A stretch of 64,000 nucleotides of DNA from Entonaema liquescens (lineage: Eukaryota; Ascomycota; Sordariomycetes; Xylariales; Xylariaceae): NCBI GenBank assembly GCA_902805475.1, contig CADCSX010000003.1, positions 1,550,001 to 1,614,000 on the forward strand. Direction: 5' to 3'. The notes below the pieces were generated by a model. That model was given only the letters and a program-made list of their open reading frames with translations. It made no database searches and had not been told where the DNA came from. The translations under genes and the position numbers were made by a program. Within the stretch, counting starts at the first letter, position 1. Each line of letters starts with the position of its first letter. Below, piece by piece: positions 1-11,189 of this stretch.

Positions 1-3000
1 GAAGTAGTCAATAGTGACGCTGTCACATCCAAGCCTTGACGCCATGTGGCCGCTTCTAGATCTCAAGCCCCCGGCTGCGAGCCTACATCATCTGACATTG
101 CATCGGCGCGCAACCACTATCACGGTCGCCGTGCTCCATCACACCGCATAATGGAAGACGAAAAGAAGCCTTACTTATCGTTCTTCCCCCCCCCCCCAAA
201 TTGCGACCCGAGGCAGAGGTCCTCGCCGTAATCCATACCTACTCCGCACCGCCACACATTTTTCTTCAAATTTTTCTTTTCTCACTCAGATCCGCGTAAC
301 CCAACTTCAGGCCGTCACATGCGGGGATTTTTCCTGCAGAGAAGTTTTTCCCAAAATTTTCTTTTTTGACTGTGCCCGACTATGTGGAATACCCGCCACG
401 ATCGATACCACCCACACCTCCCACCGCGCCCTTGGCGTCGGATTTCGACTTCGATGAATAGCCACTAGCCGGGTAGCTGACCCGTTGGGATTGATCGTAC
501 AACTACCTCGTAATTGCGATTTCTACTTCAACTAGGAGGAAATAAAACTCGAGAAAAAAAAAAAAAACAGTGACGAAATTGCCAATTGATCATGCTGCGT
601 AGAAGGCTCGTGGTCCACAGAAGCATATTTCCAACTTGGAAATATCCAACCTCGAGCAGAGATAGAAAACAAGAAGAAGAATAGGAAAAAAAAGAGCGAA
701 CAATAAATAATCATGAACGGCACCCATATTTTCTTTATAGAAAAACAGGGGGCAAACTGACTGACTTGACTGATGCCTGCTCACCAACCCTCCTCTTCCC
801 TTGCATGATTGTTATTCGCCTGCTGCCAGACACAGAACCAACATAACACGTTCCAACCGCTCTCCCTGGAACCACTATGTCGGAGTCGTCATGGAGGGGG
901 GGTTGTGTGGAATCCTTGTATATCAATGTGTATATGCAAAATACCGAGTAGGCCGACATAAACACTTCTTAACTCTTTCCCCTATCAGAAAGGATTTCGT
1001 CGTGGTCGCTTGCGTATAGTAATCGATGTTGGTAACCTGCATACGGATTGCATGAACCGATCGCGGGGTTCGGCGAGATATTGCAGAGTGCTATGGTTCT
1101 GGTTACTGCGTAGCCCATATGGGCGTGGCCTCGATTTGAGCTGGTGTCCCATCGTATAACTATAGTTAATAGGCAGTTTGAGTTATGTCTAGAATTGGAC
1201 TTGCACTCGTCTTGCGAGGCTCTTAATCAATGTCCGTGGCGTGGGAGGAGATTTAACTTGGCAACGGTGAGCTGACTTCTGCAGTCTGGACTGCTGAAAA
1301 AGAACATCGACGAAATAGCTTCTAGGACGACAAGTTTCGATCGGATAATAATGGAGTGTGAGTCTAGGAACTAGACGAATAGTTGGTCGCTGCGAAGAAC
1401 TGTTAAAGGAACTTCGATAGAAGGGACTCTGGCGATGAGGTAGATTGTGAAGGAGCGTGTTTGTAACCTGAGGATCTACCCCCAAGAACCAACACATTCA
1501 TCGTTGTTCTAGTCCCATATTAAGGGCTGATGGACTCAGACGGATCTGTGAGGTACCTGGTATGCGTAGCCTGGTTCGACCTGGACACTTTTGGGCTGCT
1601 CGCTATTTTCTTATAGTACCATCCATCGAACCGTCTTTACGAGTCCTGAATACCGATTTGTGATGTCTGAGGTATGCTTAGGCCGTGATTAAGGAGTCGT
1701 TTTTCTTGCTGCCTATTGATATCTTTTGTCGTACCTAATATCGACGAGTCTTCTCACCTGGGGTGGTCCCTTAAGTAGCACGATCTCCTCTCAGAAATCC
1801 AGAGAATTGGACGTGAATCCATCAAGGATTAGCTGGTTGTTCTCTCTTTCTGATAATAATGATGGGTCGAGTATATTCGCTCCCCTGATATCGTATCGAT
1901 GGTAGAACCCGTAAAATGATACTGCATCTTGAGTCGTTAAGTTGATGGGAAACAAGGAGATTTTGCCGAGACTACTTACCGACATGCAGAAATGCCGCTA
2001 CTTTTGTGCAATTATAGTACACAACAACCGGTGTTAATTAGCATGTGACTTGTTACGCTGCCATGTGAGGGGCCTGAGAAACGGCAACGTCATTATTCCG
2101 TTGTCTCTATACTGAGACTCCTCGAAAATCGGTGTTTTTGTCTTGGTAGTAGTGGAATCCACCGCTTATACTTATGTCGATATTTCCCCTTGGTTGTATC
2201 AGGCAGACGGTATTGTCGTTTGGAAACTGCACAAACATCCATCATTATCATCATTATTAATCTTCAGTAATGTGAAGTTCGTAGAGACGACCGAGTATTT
2301 AGGATTCAAGGAAGCTGATATGGAGCATCATCTTTGTTATATTTCTCTTATTCCCTCTTTAGCCGATGTCGATGATCCAAACAGTAATGATAGGCAGTCG
2401 GTATCTAAATATTGAAGCTGAGAAAGTCCTCGTAGCCGGGATAGGGGAACACATTTTGTCAGCAAGGGGATTAGATCTCCGCTATAAGGTGCGAATAAGT
2501 AGACGTAGAGGAGTTAACAGATAAACATTCATCATGTTTACATGCTCTGGATTAACAACTATGGTAAGATGTGTTCTGGGTGGAGAGGTTTAAGAAAGAG
2601 GAGTAGGAGCATTAGGCAGTAATGGTTGGATGGGTGATGCCCTACTAACCAGTGCCCAGTCCAACACTATTGTGCCTGTGTTATGTCGACTGGCCATTCA
2701 CGATACTAAAGCATGACTTGCAGAAAGCCACAGCTAATCGCTAGGTAAGAGGCTAAGATGGTATTATCTCTACTGATTGGGCGCTATGGTGGAGTCAACA
2801 TCCAATAGGCTATAGCTTCATTTGGATATAACCAGGGCGACTATACATAAGGCTAACCCTGGTATTATAAGACAAGAGTCCTTAAATATGTAGAAGGTAT
2901 ATTTTCTCTAAACGCCGTCGCTACAAGACTCTTTATAATGGAGGTATGGTGGAACCGTGCTCTACCATTAGGCACCCACCCGTTTCCTTCCATAAAAGCC

Positions 3001-3004
3001 GAGC
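1..3004. other. Gene-free left end
   Basis: I see no convincing gene in these 3 kb. Open frames here are 60-100 codons, look like no family I know, and have no intron pattern joining them. There is a C homopolymer near 187-198, an A run near 555-568, and pyrimidine-rich stretches between 240 and 370 that could be promoter or 5' leader sequence for a gene beyond the left edge. Positions 2765-3004 are the 3' flank of ERB1. A small or non-coding gene is not excluded. Confidence 0.5.
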
Positions 3005-5344
3005 TTATGTCCATAATCTACATGTTCCGTCGGCGCCCGCACTGACACACCAGGGATGTTGGGGATGCCAGTCAATATCTGTCACACCAAGTCTGTTGAC
3101 CACCTTATGTCCTTTGAGCATCTTCACAGGCACAATGGTCGGCCCTTCCATCAGATCGCTCACAACTTTGCTATGGAATATTTGTAGAGTACCATCATCG
3201 CTACAATCCGCAAATAGCGGGTGGGTACGGTGGAACTTCACAGCTCTGATTGCTTGTGGATGGAATCGCATTGTCTTATACGGCCGGTTGGACATCTCAA
3301 GATCATGCCAGAGCAGACGACGATCGTATGACCCAACGACTAGGTTGTCGCCGCCAGGATGTACATCAAACGAAGAGATCCAGCGGGCGCCGGGTTGAAT
3401 GGTTTTGACTAGTTCTTGCTTTTGAAGATCATAGCATCGTATCGACCGTTGAGTTGCAACGAAGAACATAGGTCTTGAGGGGTGGAATGATGCCGTCTGT
3501 GCCAACCCAGGAAGTTTCCTGAAGGGGATTTGAGTAAGATGCTTCGACAAGGTGTGAATAGCCACAGAACTTCTTTGCCCGCTAGGGGATACCGTACAGA
3601 AGAAGTCACCTCGTCGGTGCCAATTGATTGACTTGATAGGTGAGCGAACTGTAGCTTTTAGTAATACGCCTTCATCTTCAAGGCGTGCTCCTGGCCGCGA
3701 CCACTTCGCCGGAGGATCTTTTCGCGCTGCCCCATTGGCTGTTGTTAGCTGCTTGCCGTTCGTGGCATAACCGAATCCTGCATCCAATATATCCCGACTG
3801 GTTTGTTCTAGCTCTGGGCTCCCAAACGACGGGATCATGAAGAAAATATCTTCGGCCACGGCAGCTGATATGATTGAAGCTTCTTGACCTGGTCGCCATC
3901 GCACTACGTCCACCGGGTCCTCACTGCTAAGTTTGACTTTCCACTGCTGTTTGCCGTCTGCGAGACCCCACACCCTCACCGTACCGTCATCACCACCACT
4001 AGCTAGCCATTGTCCAGATGGATCAATAGCAACGGATCGTACCCTGCCTTCGTGACCAGCGTATTCAATTGATGCGATGGTGGGGAAGGGTCTCAATTCC
4101 TCTGGTCGTGGAAGCTTGGGGAGTAATGATGCAGGATCAATATTCAGCTTGTTCTTCCGTATTCGAGGCGCAAGGTAGAGGTCAAGACACCTTTCAAAAC
4201 GTTCATTGACAAATCGATCATATGCAGGAGTTTTCCGCAAAGAGTCGTATTTTTGGGGCAAGTACTCCTTTTCTCGTTCCTCCGGTTCGGTCTCTTCCCA
4301 TGCCTTCCTTTCCTCCTCGGTAGGAAGATACTCTGGGGGCGGATTATAACTAAGATCGTAGCCAGGAGGAGCAAGCTTAGGAGCGGGAATATGCATTACA
4401 TTAGGGGGCCGAGGCGTTTCGTCGGCCCACAAGTCATAATGTATTTCTTCCTCTTCTTCCTCTTCTCGCTGTCTCTCCTCTGGGGGCTTATATGGTAGTA
4501 TTCGGCCTTCTCGAATTGCCTTAACTAGTTTCATTATTCTTTTCGCTTCATGCTTTGAAGGCAAGAAGCGTCGTTTGGGCTCTGGAGCAGCGCTTAATGG
4601 CATCGTCTCCTCGAAACTGGTAAACCATTCGACAGTATCCTAGACCGATATTAGAATTAAAGAAGCATACGGTAATCGTGAAACTTACCGGATACGGATC
4701 ATATCCTTCCTCAGGAAGCTCGTTCATCTGGACTCGCCGTAATAACTCCAACTCATCCTGACTTAGATTTAACGGCTTGCCGGTTGCAGGATCCGTAAGA
4801 CCGGTCCAGCCCTTAGGCACCTCAATACTATCTAATAATGCGTCTAAGGCCTCGCCAGTGGCAGGACGCATGATTTTCTTCCCGTTGATATCATATCCTA
4901 TGTGAGGGTATGAATCGTAGAATGAAAGAGGTATATCTCCAATTGTATTAACTGGTTCTTGGGCGTCTGTATCGTCTGAATCGTATACGGGATCGACTTC
5001 ATCGTAAACGTATCTGGTTCCCCATTGGCATCTGTTTCAATTTTGTAGTGAGGGCCTATATCTTCTTCGTCAGACTCGACTCCATTTTTTAATTGTTTTT
5101 TCCCTGGTTCCTCATCATCTGTGGGTATATCGTCGCTATCCAACTCGTCATCGTCGACATCGAGCGTATCTCCCTCGATGTCATTATCGTCATCTTCTAC
5201 TTCAGATTCCTCATCGTCAGAGTCGTCCTCTAGTACACCCTCTAGAAGACCATCTCCAAACTCATCATCGGATTGAGGTTGATCTACATGATCCGCTTCA
5301 ACCACAGAAGCTTTGCGCTTCAAATTCGACTTTGTTGGGGCCAT
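3005..5344 (-). CDS. Ribosome biogenesis protein ERB1 (BOP1 homologue), apparent 1-base frameshift
   Basis: ERB1 is a nucleolar WD40 protein of the PeBoW complex (with Nop7 and Ytm1), needed for 27S pre-rRNA processing and 60S assembly. The exons are 5344-4689 and 4639-3005; the 49-bp intron 4640-4688 runs GTAAGT to TCTAG and joins ..YDPYP to DTVEW.. in phase 0. The protein is about 763 residues. It has an acidic, Asp/Glu-rich N-terminus (about residues 20-100), a BOP1NT block (IMRPATGEALDALL, PLSAAPEPKRRFLPSKHEA), then a WD40 propeller from about residue 410 ending in DGTCRLWT, the usual C-terminus. The first exon changes frame between about 5009 and 5030. Upstream it reads ETDANG, and downstream the family continues in another frame as YVYDEVDPVYDSDD. 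One missing base in the C run 5020-5023 (G run on the coding strand) would explain this. No intron fits there. Family assignment is secure. Confidence 0.95.
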
Positions 5345-6556
5345 TTGTGCCGATTACGAAGTTTTGCGCTTCGAAACGGAAATTTTATTGCATCGCAAGA
5401 TAAGCTTGAATTGAGATTCCGAACCAAGTCCAAATTATTTTTTCGGGAGTGGGGCCTTTCTGCCGCTCGACGGAGCTAAAACTCATACCGCCTTTCCTAG
5501 CTCGATTTTTACATGATTAAGTACCTATGTACCTAACTTATATGTAGGTACAGATTATGAGCATGTGTTATTGTACCTTATATCTGCCTCTGCTTAACAC
5601 AGGTTAATAAGACACTTAAGATAGAAATTACTTATGAGTAGGCTGGACCAAGATATTCTCGTTATAGAAGCAAAACTCTTGGGGTGACGATGTAGAGCCC
5701 TTATCCAGTGCATCCCTTGCTGGAAATGTTTTTCAGTCCATTGAATTTACAAGTAGATTGTAGACTTATCCTCGATGAGCAACCTTGGGTTTGAGTGATC
5801 AAGTAGATAATTAATACTTGATGGCCTGTAGGAGGGCTGCCTTGCATTGTGAGGGATGTTTCCCCAGAGATCTTACAAGTCGATGCTTGATATAATAACT
5901 GAGTCTCGAGTTAAAGGGGAGAGACCGGAAACTCATGGTGAACGACTGCTTGAAGATGTTAATGATTTATGGTAGTACACTGGTTAATGTAAACGTTATT
6001 TTGGTTCATCTTCCCTATATGAAGACAGTTAATCGAATACGACATCAGTCTATATCTCGCTCTCCGATCAGTATTATAAGTTAATTTTGTCCTCGTGTTT
6101 CTCGTTCAATCCAAATCCACCCATATCGGTAGACCAGATATCCATTAAGCGCCGCAGTAATCATTGTCCCGATTATTATATAACACTGACTAGACGTTGT
6201 CTAGTCAAGCTCATGTCCTGCTATAGATTAAGTATGATCTATATGTAAGTATACGATAAAGAAAGCGGTGTCCACCGGTGTAAATGCATGCTTTTGCAAA
6301 CCATGCCCATGTCGTACAGTAATAGTGGTGATACATTAAGGGAATATAAGCAGCTCTTAGCTCTTTACGTGAACATATAGCTGCTACCCGAATCGTTGTT
6401 GAAGTTCAAGTAGCAATGTAGTAAAACGCGTGTAAATTCGATTGTGGCAACTCCGTCCCAAAAATACAATTATAACGTTCCGTTGCAAGTGAGCCTCGCG
6501 GCTTTGTTTTTTTCTAGACCTTCGTGACCCAATCGAAAAAAGCGAAAAAGTCAAAA
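5345..6556. other. Intergenic, ERB1 upstream region
   Basis: No gene seen. It holds the ERB1 5' flank (minus strand). Near 5518-5580 it has several copies of the TACCTA/TAGGTA word that recurs in this window's intergenic DNA. At 6188-6206 there is a perfect 8-bp inverted repeat, GACTAGAC / GTCTAGTC, with a 3-base loop. Confidence 0.5.
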
Positions 6557-7894
6557 TTAGAGCTCTCCCTTAACTCTGCTAATAATAGTCTCGTTTGTCA
6601 CCATGATCTTCTGCAGAGAACTGTTGTCGTCGTCATCGCGGAATGTAGGCCGTTTGCCTACTGTAATATACGTGTCTCGCTTGGCTCGATGTGCGCCCAT
6701 ATTACCCAATTCAAGCTCCTCTCGTGATTCGGTACCCATTCGAGTAAATCCGCTGGATTTGGTGCTTTTCCGTGTTTTGGATAATGTGAGAATCGTGCCT
6801 TTTCCTCTCCACGTTGTGTTTCTGGATGAACGTATCGAGAGTACCGCATCGAATACAGGTCGAAGGTGAGGGCAACTGGACACTATGATAGCAATGCCAG
6901 CCTCACATGTCCCGTAAAGAGTTGAATGTACTGTTGTATATGGCGCGTCGGTATAGTCAACCCGTAAGATTGCAGAAAGGTGAATGGCACCAAAGATTAA
7001 TGTACTGTATTTGGCGCAGGACTTGTCAGCTTAAATGTCAACCATTTGGGAGGCTTTCCTCACAGTATGCCAAGGCTAAATATGCCTATAGTGACTAGTT
7101 TGTATCGCCATTCCATCTGAAGCTTGAAGATCATAGGCAGAGGTAATACTAATATCGTGAGTTGGTTTATGATATTAATAACACTCATTGCCGCGAAAGC
7201 TGCTTTCTGATCTCCGCAAGTACCATCCATTCGAATATGCCAGTTCATTTCGACCGGTTGGCATATTAGAACCTCAATGAGCATACTTAGGATTATCCAG
7301 GCAAAGGTAAAGACCAGGGTGGCTATGGCAGCGAGTTTGAATCGGTGGTCGAAGAAGATACGTATCAACATCAGTATAGCACTAACTTTTATCAGGCCAA
7401 GCGAAGCCGCATAAAGAAATTGGCCAGCATAAATAGTCTGATACAAAATTGAACTTGTTAGTACTTGCATTTCATACTCCATAGAATGAGTCTAGAAATA
7501 AGGCCATCGTGGAGTCGCCTTATGGAGTCTTTCAAACAGATTGACGAACCTTCAAAAGTCGTACTAGGTGCCAATCCTGTAACTCGCCGGCATGATGGCC
7601 CATACCACCTGCCAGCACCATCGAAAAATCCATTGCTATGAGACCATAGAATAGAACTACCGCTCCTAGATTCAACCCATCATCCACCATAAATGCGCGG
7701 CCACTTCGTCGGTGGCTCCAAAATCGCAGGGCGGTACATAATGCTGTGAGGAGAATCAGAACCACGCCCGCGGCAATGAGTTTAGATCCTTCACTGGTGG
7801 GAGGTACTAGGTCGGTTTCGATACGATCGGCTATTGGTGTCGTGGGGTCATCACTACTTCCTATGATCGAAAGCCGGGCATAAACAATAGACAT
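6557..7894 (-). CDS. SAT4-family (fungal rhodopsin-domain) integral membrane protein
   Basis: This is a seven-helix membrane protein of the SAT4/'Rhodopsin_7TM fungal' family, related to Pth11-like receptors; ligand and role are unknown. Exons are 7894-7550, 7491-7064 and 7004-6557. The introns are 7492-7549 (GTTCGT..CTAG, phase 0) and 7005-7063 (GTGAGG..ACAG, phase 2). The product is 406 residues. The start at 7894 puts a short outside segment before helix 1 (SKLIAAGVVLILLTALCTALRF). Family marks are GLIKVSAILMLIRIFF, the CQPVEMNW..DGTCGD loop with its Cys pair, ILVLPLPMIFKLQM and the last helix YGTCEAGIAIIVSSCPHLRPVF. A hydrophilic cytoplasmic tail of about 100 residues follows. No CFEM domain precedes the helices, unlike some Pth11 proteins. 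Without the second intron the gene would look truncated at 7060. Confidence 0.88.
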
Positions 7895-10800
7895 ATCGGG
7901 ACGGAAAGTGTTAAGCCTTCACCCCCGGAATGATACCGGTTGCCGTTTTGCTGAGGTGAGAGACCCTCTTCGCTCGCCGGTGAGAGGATACATATACCGG
8001 CTCCGAATTCGTGGTTGTGGAATTTGAGGTTTATACTCGAGTTACGCAGTCACCAATGGGACGGTGAACGAGTGCGGAAGACGTAAGCAAGAATTATTCT
8101 CGAAATTCGTTCCCGGCTAAGAAAACAGGAGGGTAGCAAGGGTTCAAGAACCATTTTGTTCGCTATGAACCGACAGGGGTCAACGCTTTGGGGCCATTGA
8201 ACATCCCTGACTCTAATAATTAAATCTGCAAGCTGAGAGTATATGATATGCCAGATATAGGGATAAGGCGAGCCGAAGGGTCAATACATCGTGTAATATA
8301 GCCTTGTTTTAAGTCAAGGCTGTCTCAACTGTCGTCACTGTGCCTCTTTATTTTATATTCTATGTAAGGTACACTACATAACTAACTAGTTACTATCAAA
8401 CTATCAAACTATCAACCAGTTATTCAGGCCGGGGGTTTTTTAGTCGTCCCTCATCTTGGAAAAATTGGTTTTTGTTCCTATCAAGATCCTTGGCATCTCC
8501 ATCCGAGCTTGAGTTGATAACCGAGAACAGATTTTGTTTCGCTACCTGTTTATGGCAATACGTAGTTCACCATCCGTTATCTGCACCCCGTACTCAAAAG
8601 GGCGGTTCTCATCTCCAGGGAAGCAATTAAGCCAGGGGTTCAATGTGACATGTCAGCCCATATCCACGTGCGCCAGCTTTGTCCCCCATCGGAGAACCCG
8701 GGGGATTTTATTTCAAATACGACTAAGATCGACAAGGCAAATTTGGTATTGCCGAATAAGTCGAAAAGGTCACAGCGTCACCCTATTTACTTGCATATAT
8801 GGTACACAACCCAATGATTGGAGTCTGGTTGAATTTCCTACAAGCGAGCAGATCTGAGACATACGTAAGAAACAGACACTCGCCCGTTTCGTGCATGTTT
8901 CTACTGAGTCCTTGTGACCTGCGCACGGCTGTCTGCGCTGGGGCGAACACCTTGCAATCTTGGTAGAGGCAATATTTGAATACCCAAACTTTTCCCCGAG
9001 ATAAAGTTAATAGTTTTAAATGTTATCCGCAAGTGGCAGATCGATATTGCGTTAGCGAGCATCGCCAATCTGGAAATGGAGGTTGACACAAAATATAAAA
9101 TTAAGACGTCAGAGTTCGCTAACAAAAGAGGAATAACAAAAACCAAAGTGCCTAGCTAGCTGTAGGGGTTAGTTCTTAAAGACAGTGGTAATTCAGAAAC
9201 GGTACAATTCATTTTTTCTATCTAATCTAGCAAGTCTAAGTGGCGATTGTCCAAACGTCTTCCTTACGGCTGAGGCGGATGCATTGTGGAATGGACTTGG
9301 CACACATATATGGTACCCGACTCGTTGGTTCAATATATAAACAGTTTAGCTCTAAACCAAAAACCAGCTTTGAAGACCTCGAATAGGCAGGTGATAATTA
9401 CGTGCCGGGTCTTTGTTCTGCAGAAGAGTAGGATCTTGTACTGACTTACATACGTACCGCCACCGTATCATGAGTACCTACTCCTAATCCGGACATGTCT
9501 TCTATAGCCGATTGCTTCTAACTATGGTCAGGTTAATTGCGTACGATGATCTTCCCCGTGGAATCACTTTTTTTTTTTTGGTCGGAGTCGATTTATTACG
9601 CCACAACGCGTATCTACATATTTATTGATATCTCCTGACTCAAAAGGGTAGCACAATTCCCCACGACGGAACAACAACAGCTCGGCTCGCATGGAAAGAA
9701 AGAAGCTTGCCATAACTAGTTCTTCTGCCTTATTTCTTTGCTCCTATTGTCAGAATTTAACATACATCTCAAATCCTCACAATTGGCATTGTCTCGGCCG
9801 AATACTCTATACACGTAGTCGCCTCATGCTACTTTTGGTTGGACTCCTCCAAAGGGTAGTTCTCAAAGTAACTCGGCGTAATCATGTAAAGCCGAGCAGA
9901 TATCGGACGACACCTTTCGGGGCAGTTCGATCTGTTCCTAATATGTCGTATTAATCCCGGCTATGGTGATTGCTTGTATGTAGCTTGTTTATGAATATTA
10001 GTTTTCCTTGAACATTTAATGCTCGTGTAACCAGATAACTTCCATTTAAAACTAGAGCCGAACTATTTCCCGAAATGCACCGAGGCTTGTGAAAAGTTAA
10101 CAACATTGGACTAACATGGGACTTTGAGGATTCTAGTGAAATACTTAGGTATCTTGGCCTTAGTAAGGTCTAGTTAGTTATATGTTAGCTTAAGTTTATA
10201 GAAAGAAAATTCGAAACTACTAGAAAACTTTAAGATGGTTTATATCTTAATCTCAAAACGAGCTCTAACAAGACAAGCTCATTCGCCTCATGTTATAGCA
10301 AGTTTTGTTAAGCTACCTCCTACAATACGGGAGGGCCACAAGACTACTATTGTATACTTACAGTTTACTTACTACTTACCAGCGAATGTATATTAATCTA
10401 ATATATGTCCTCCTTTTGAGTCCAGTTGCAAGTAAGAGATTGAAAACAAAAGCATTGTTTCTTGTGTCTGATTGTAAAAGTAACTCCTGTAAGAATTTTA
10501 GCAGCAGGTAACTCTGAAGCTGTCAATGATATTAGTCATGCAAATCAATATTCTCTGTAAGTATGAATAGCGTTTTGGGAATGAATGGCCTTTGTAATAT
10601 TTGGCGAGGAATGATACCATGTTTAAAGTACAAAAGAAAGTCAGGGTCTTGAAAGTCAAGATGATGCTTGTTTGTCAGCATAAGGGAGAGAAGCACGGAA
10701 GAATATCGGATCTTTACGAAGGGGGTACGTAACCCACCTAAGTTGTAGGTACCTTAGGTAGCAGGGTAGGTGCTATAGATACTACTACTAAGTGCTGTAC

Positions 10801-11189
10801 TATGTAAGTGGAAAGAGGTAGACTGGTAGACAACTGGAAGGTCCGTCGTCATAGGGTAGTTAAAAGAGTGGGACCAAACGGGTTGCCCCCAGTTCTTTGT
10901 GGTTCCCCAAGAGCCAAAAGCACCAAAAGCACCAAAAAAGCAAAGACCCAAGGCCCTGAAAGGTCCAGCCACTTGTCGAGAAATTCCCGCCCGCTGATTT
11001 TCCTTCCAAGCTCCCATGTACATCTCATACCGTCGGCCGCCGGGTGTTATGTTGACCGTTACAACCGCCGAATCGGTCATCTACTACTGCGACATTGTAC
11101 GCATTGTACGGTCTGAGCCTCTAGCACTAAGTCGGTAAGCGGGCGTCTCGATCTTTTCTTCGGCGGGCGGAGAAAAAGAAAAGTTCGAG
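7895..11189. other. Intergenic, 3.3 kb between divergent genes
   Basis: No convincing gene. The left part is the promoter side of the SAT4-type gene, the right part that of the Zn2Cys6 regulator at 11190. The largest frames (8534-8857, 9691-9954, 10808-11116) show no domain, signal or intron pattern I recognise. TACCTA/TAGGTA words cluster at 10720-10765, and a T run lies at about 9569-9580. About 9960-10600 is moderately A+T-rich but does not look hypermutated. Confidence 0.5.

Noticed and set aside
46..231. 61-codon frame ending in a Pro run at the left edge
   Set aside because: The frame depends on the length of a C homopolymer and matches no family I know; it may be part of an unseen gene but cannot be supported.
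7060..7482. Truncated SAT4-family protein ending at 7060
   Set aside because: A phase-2 intron at 7005-7063 joins it to the last helix and tail coded by 7004-6557, so the gene is complete.
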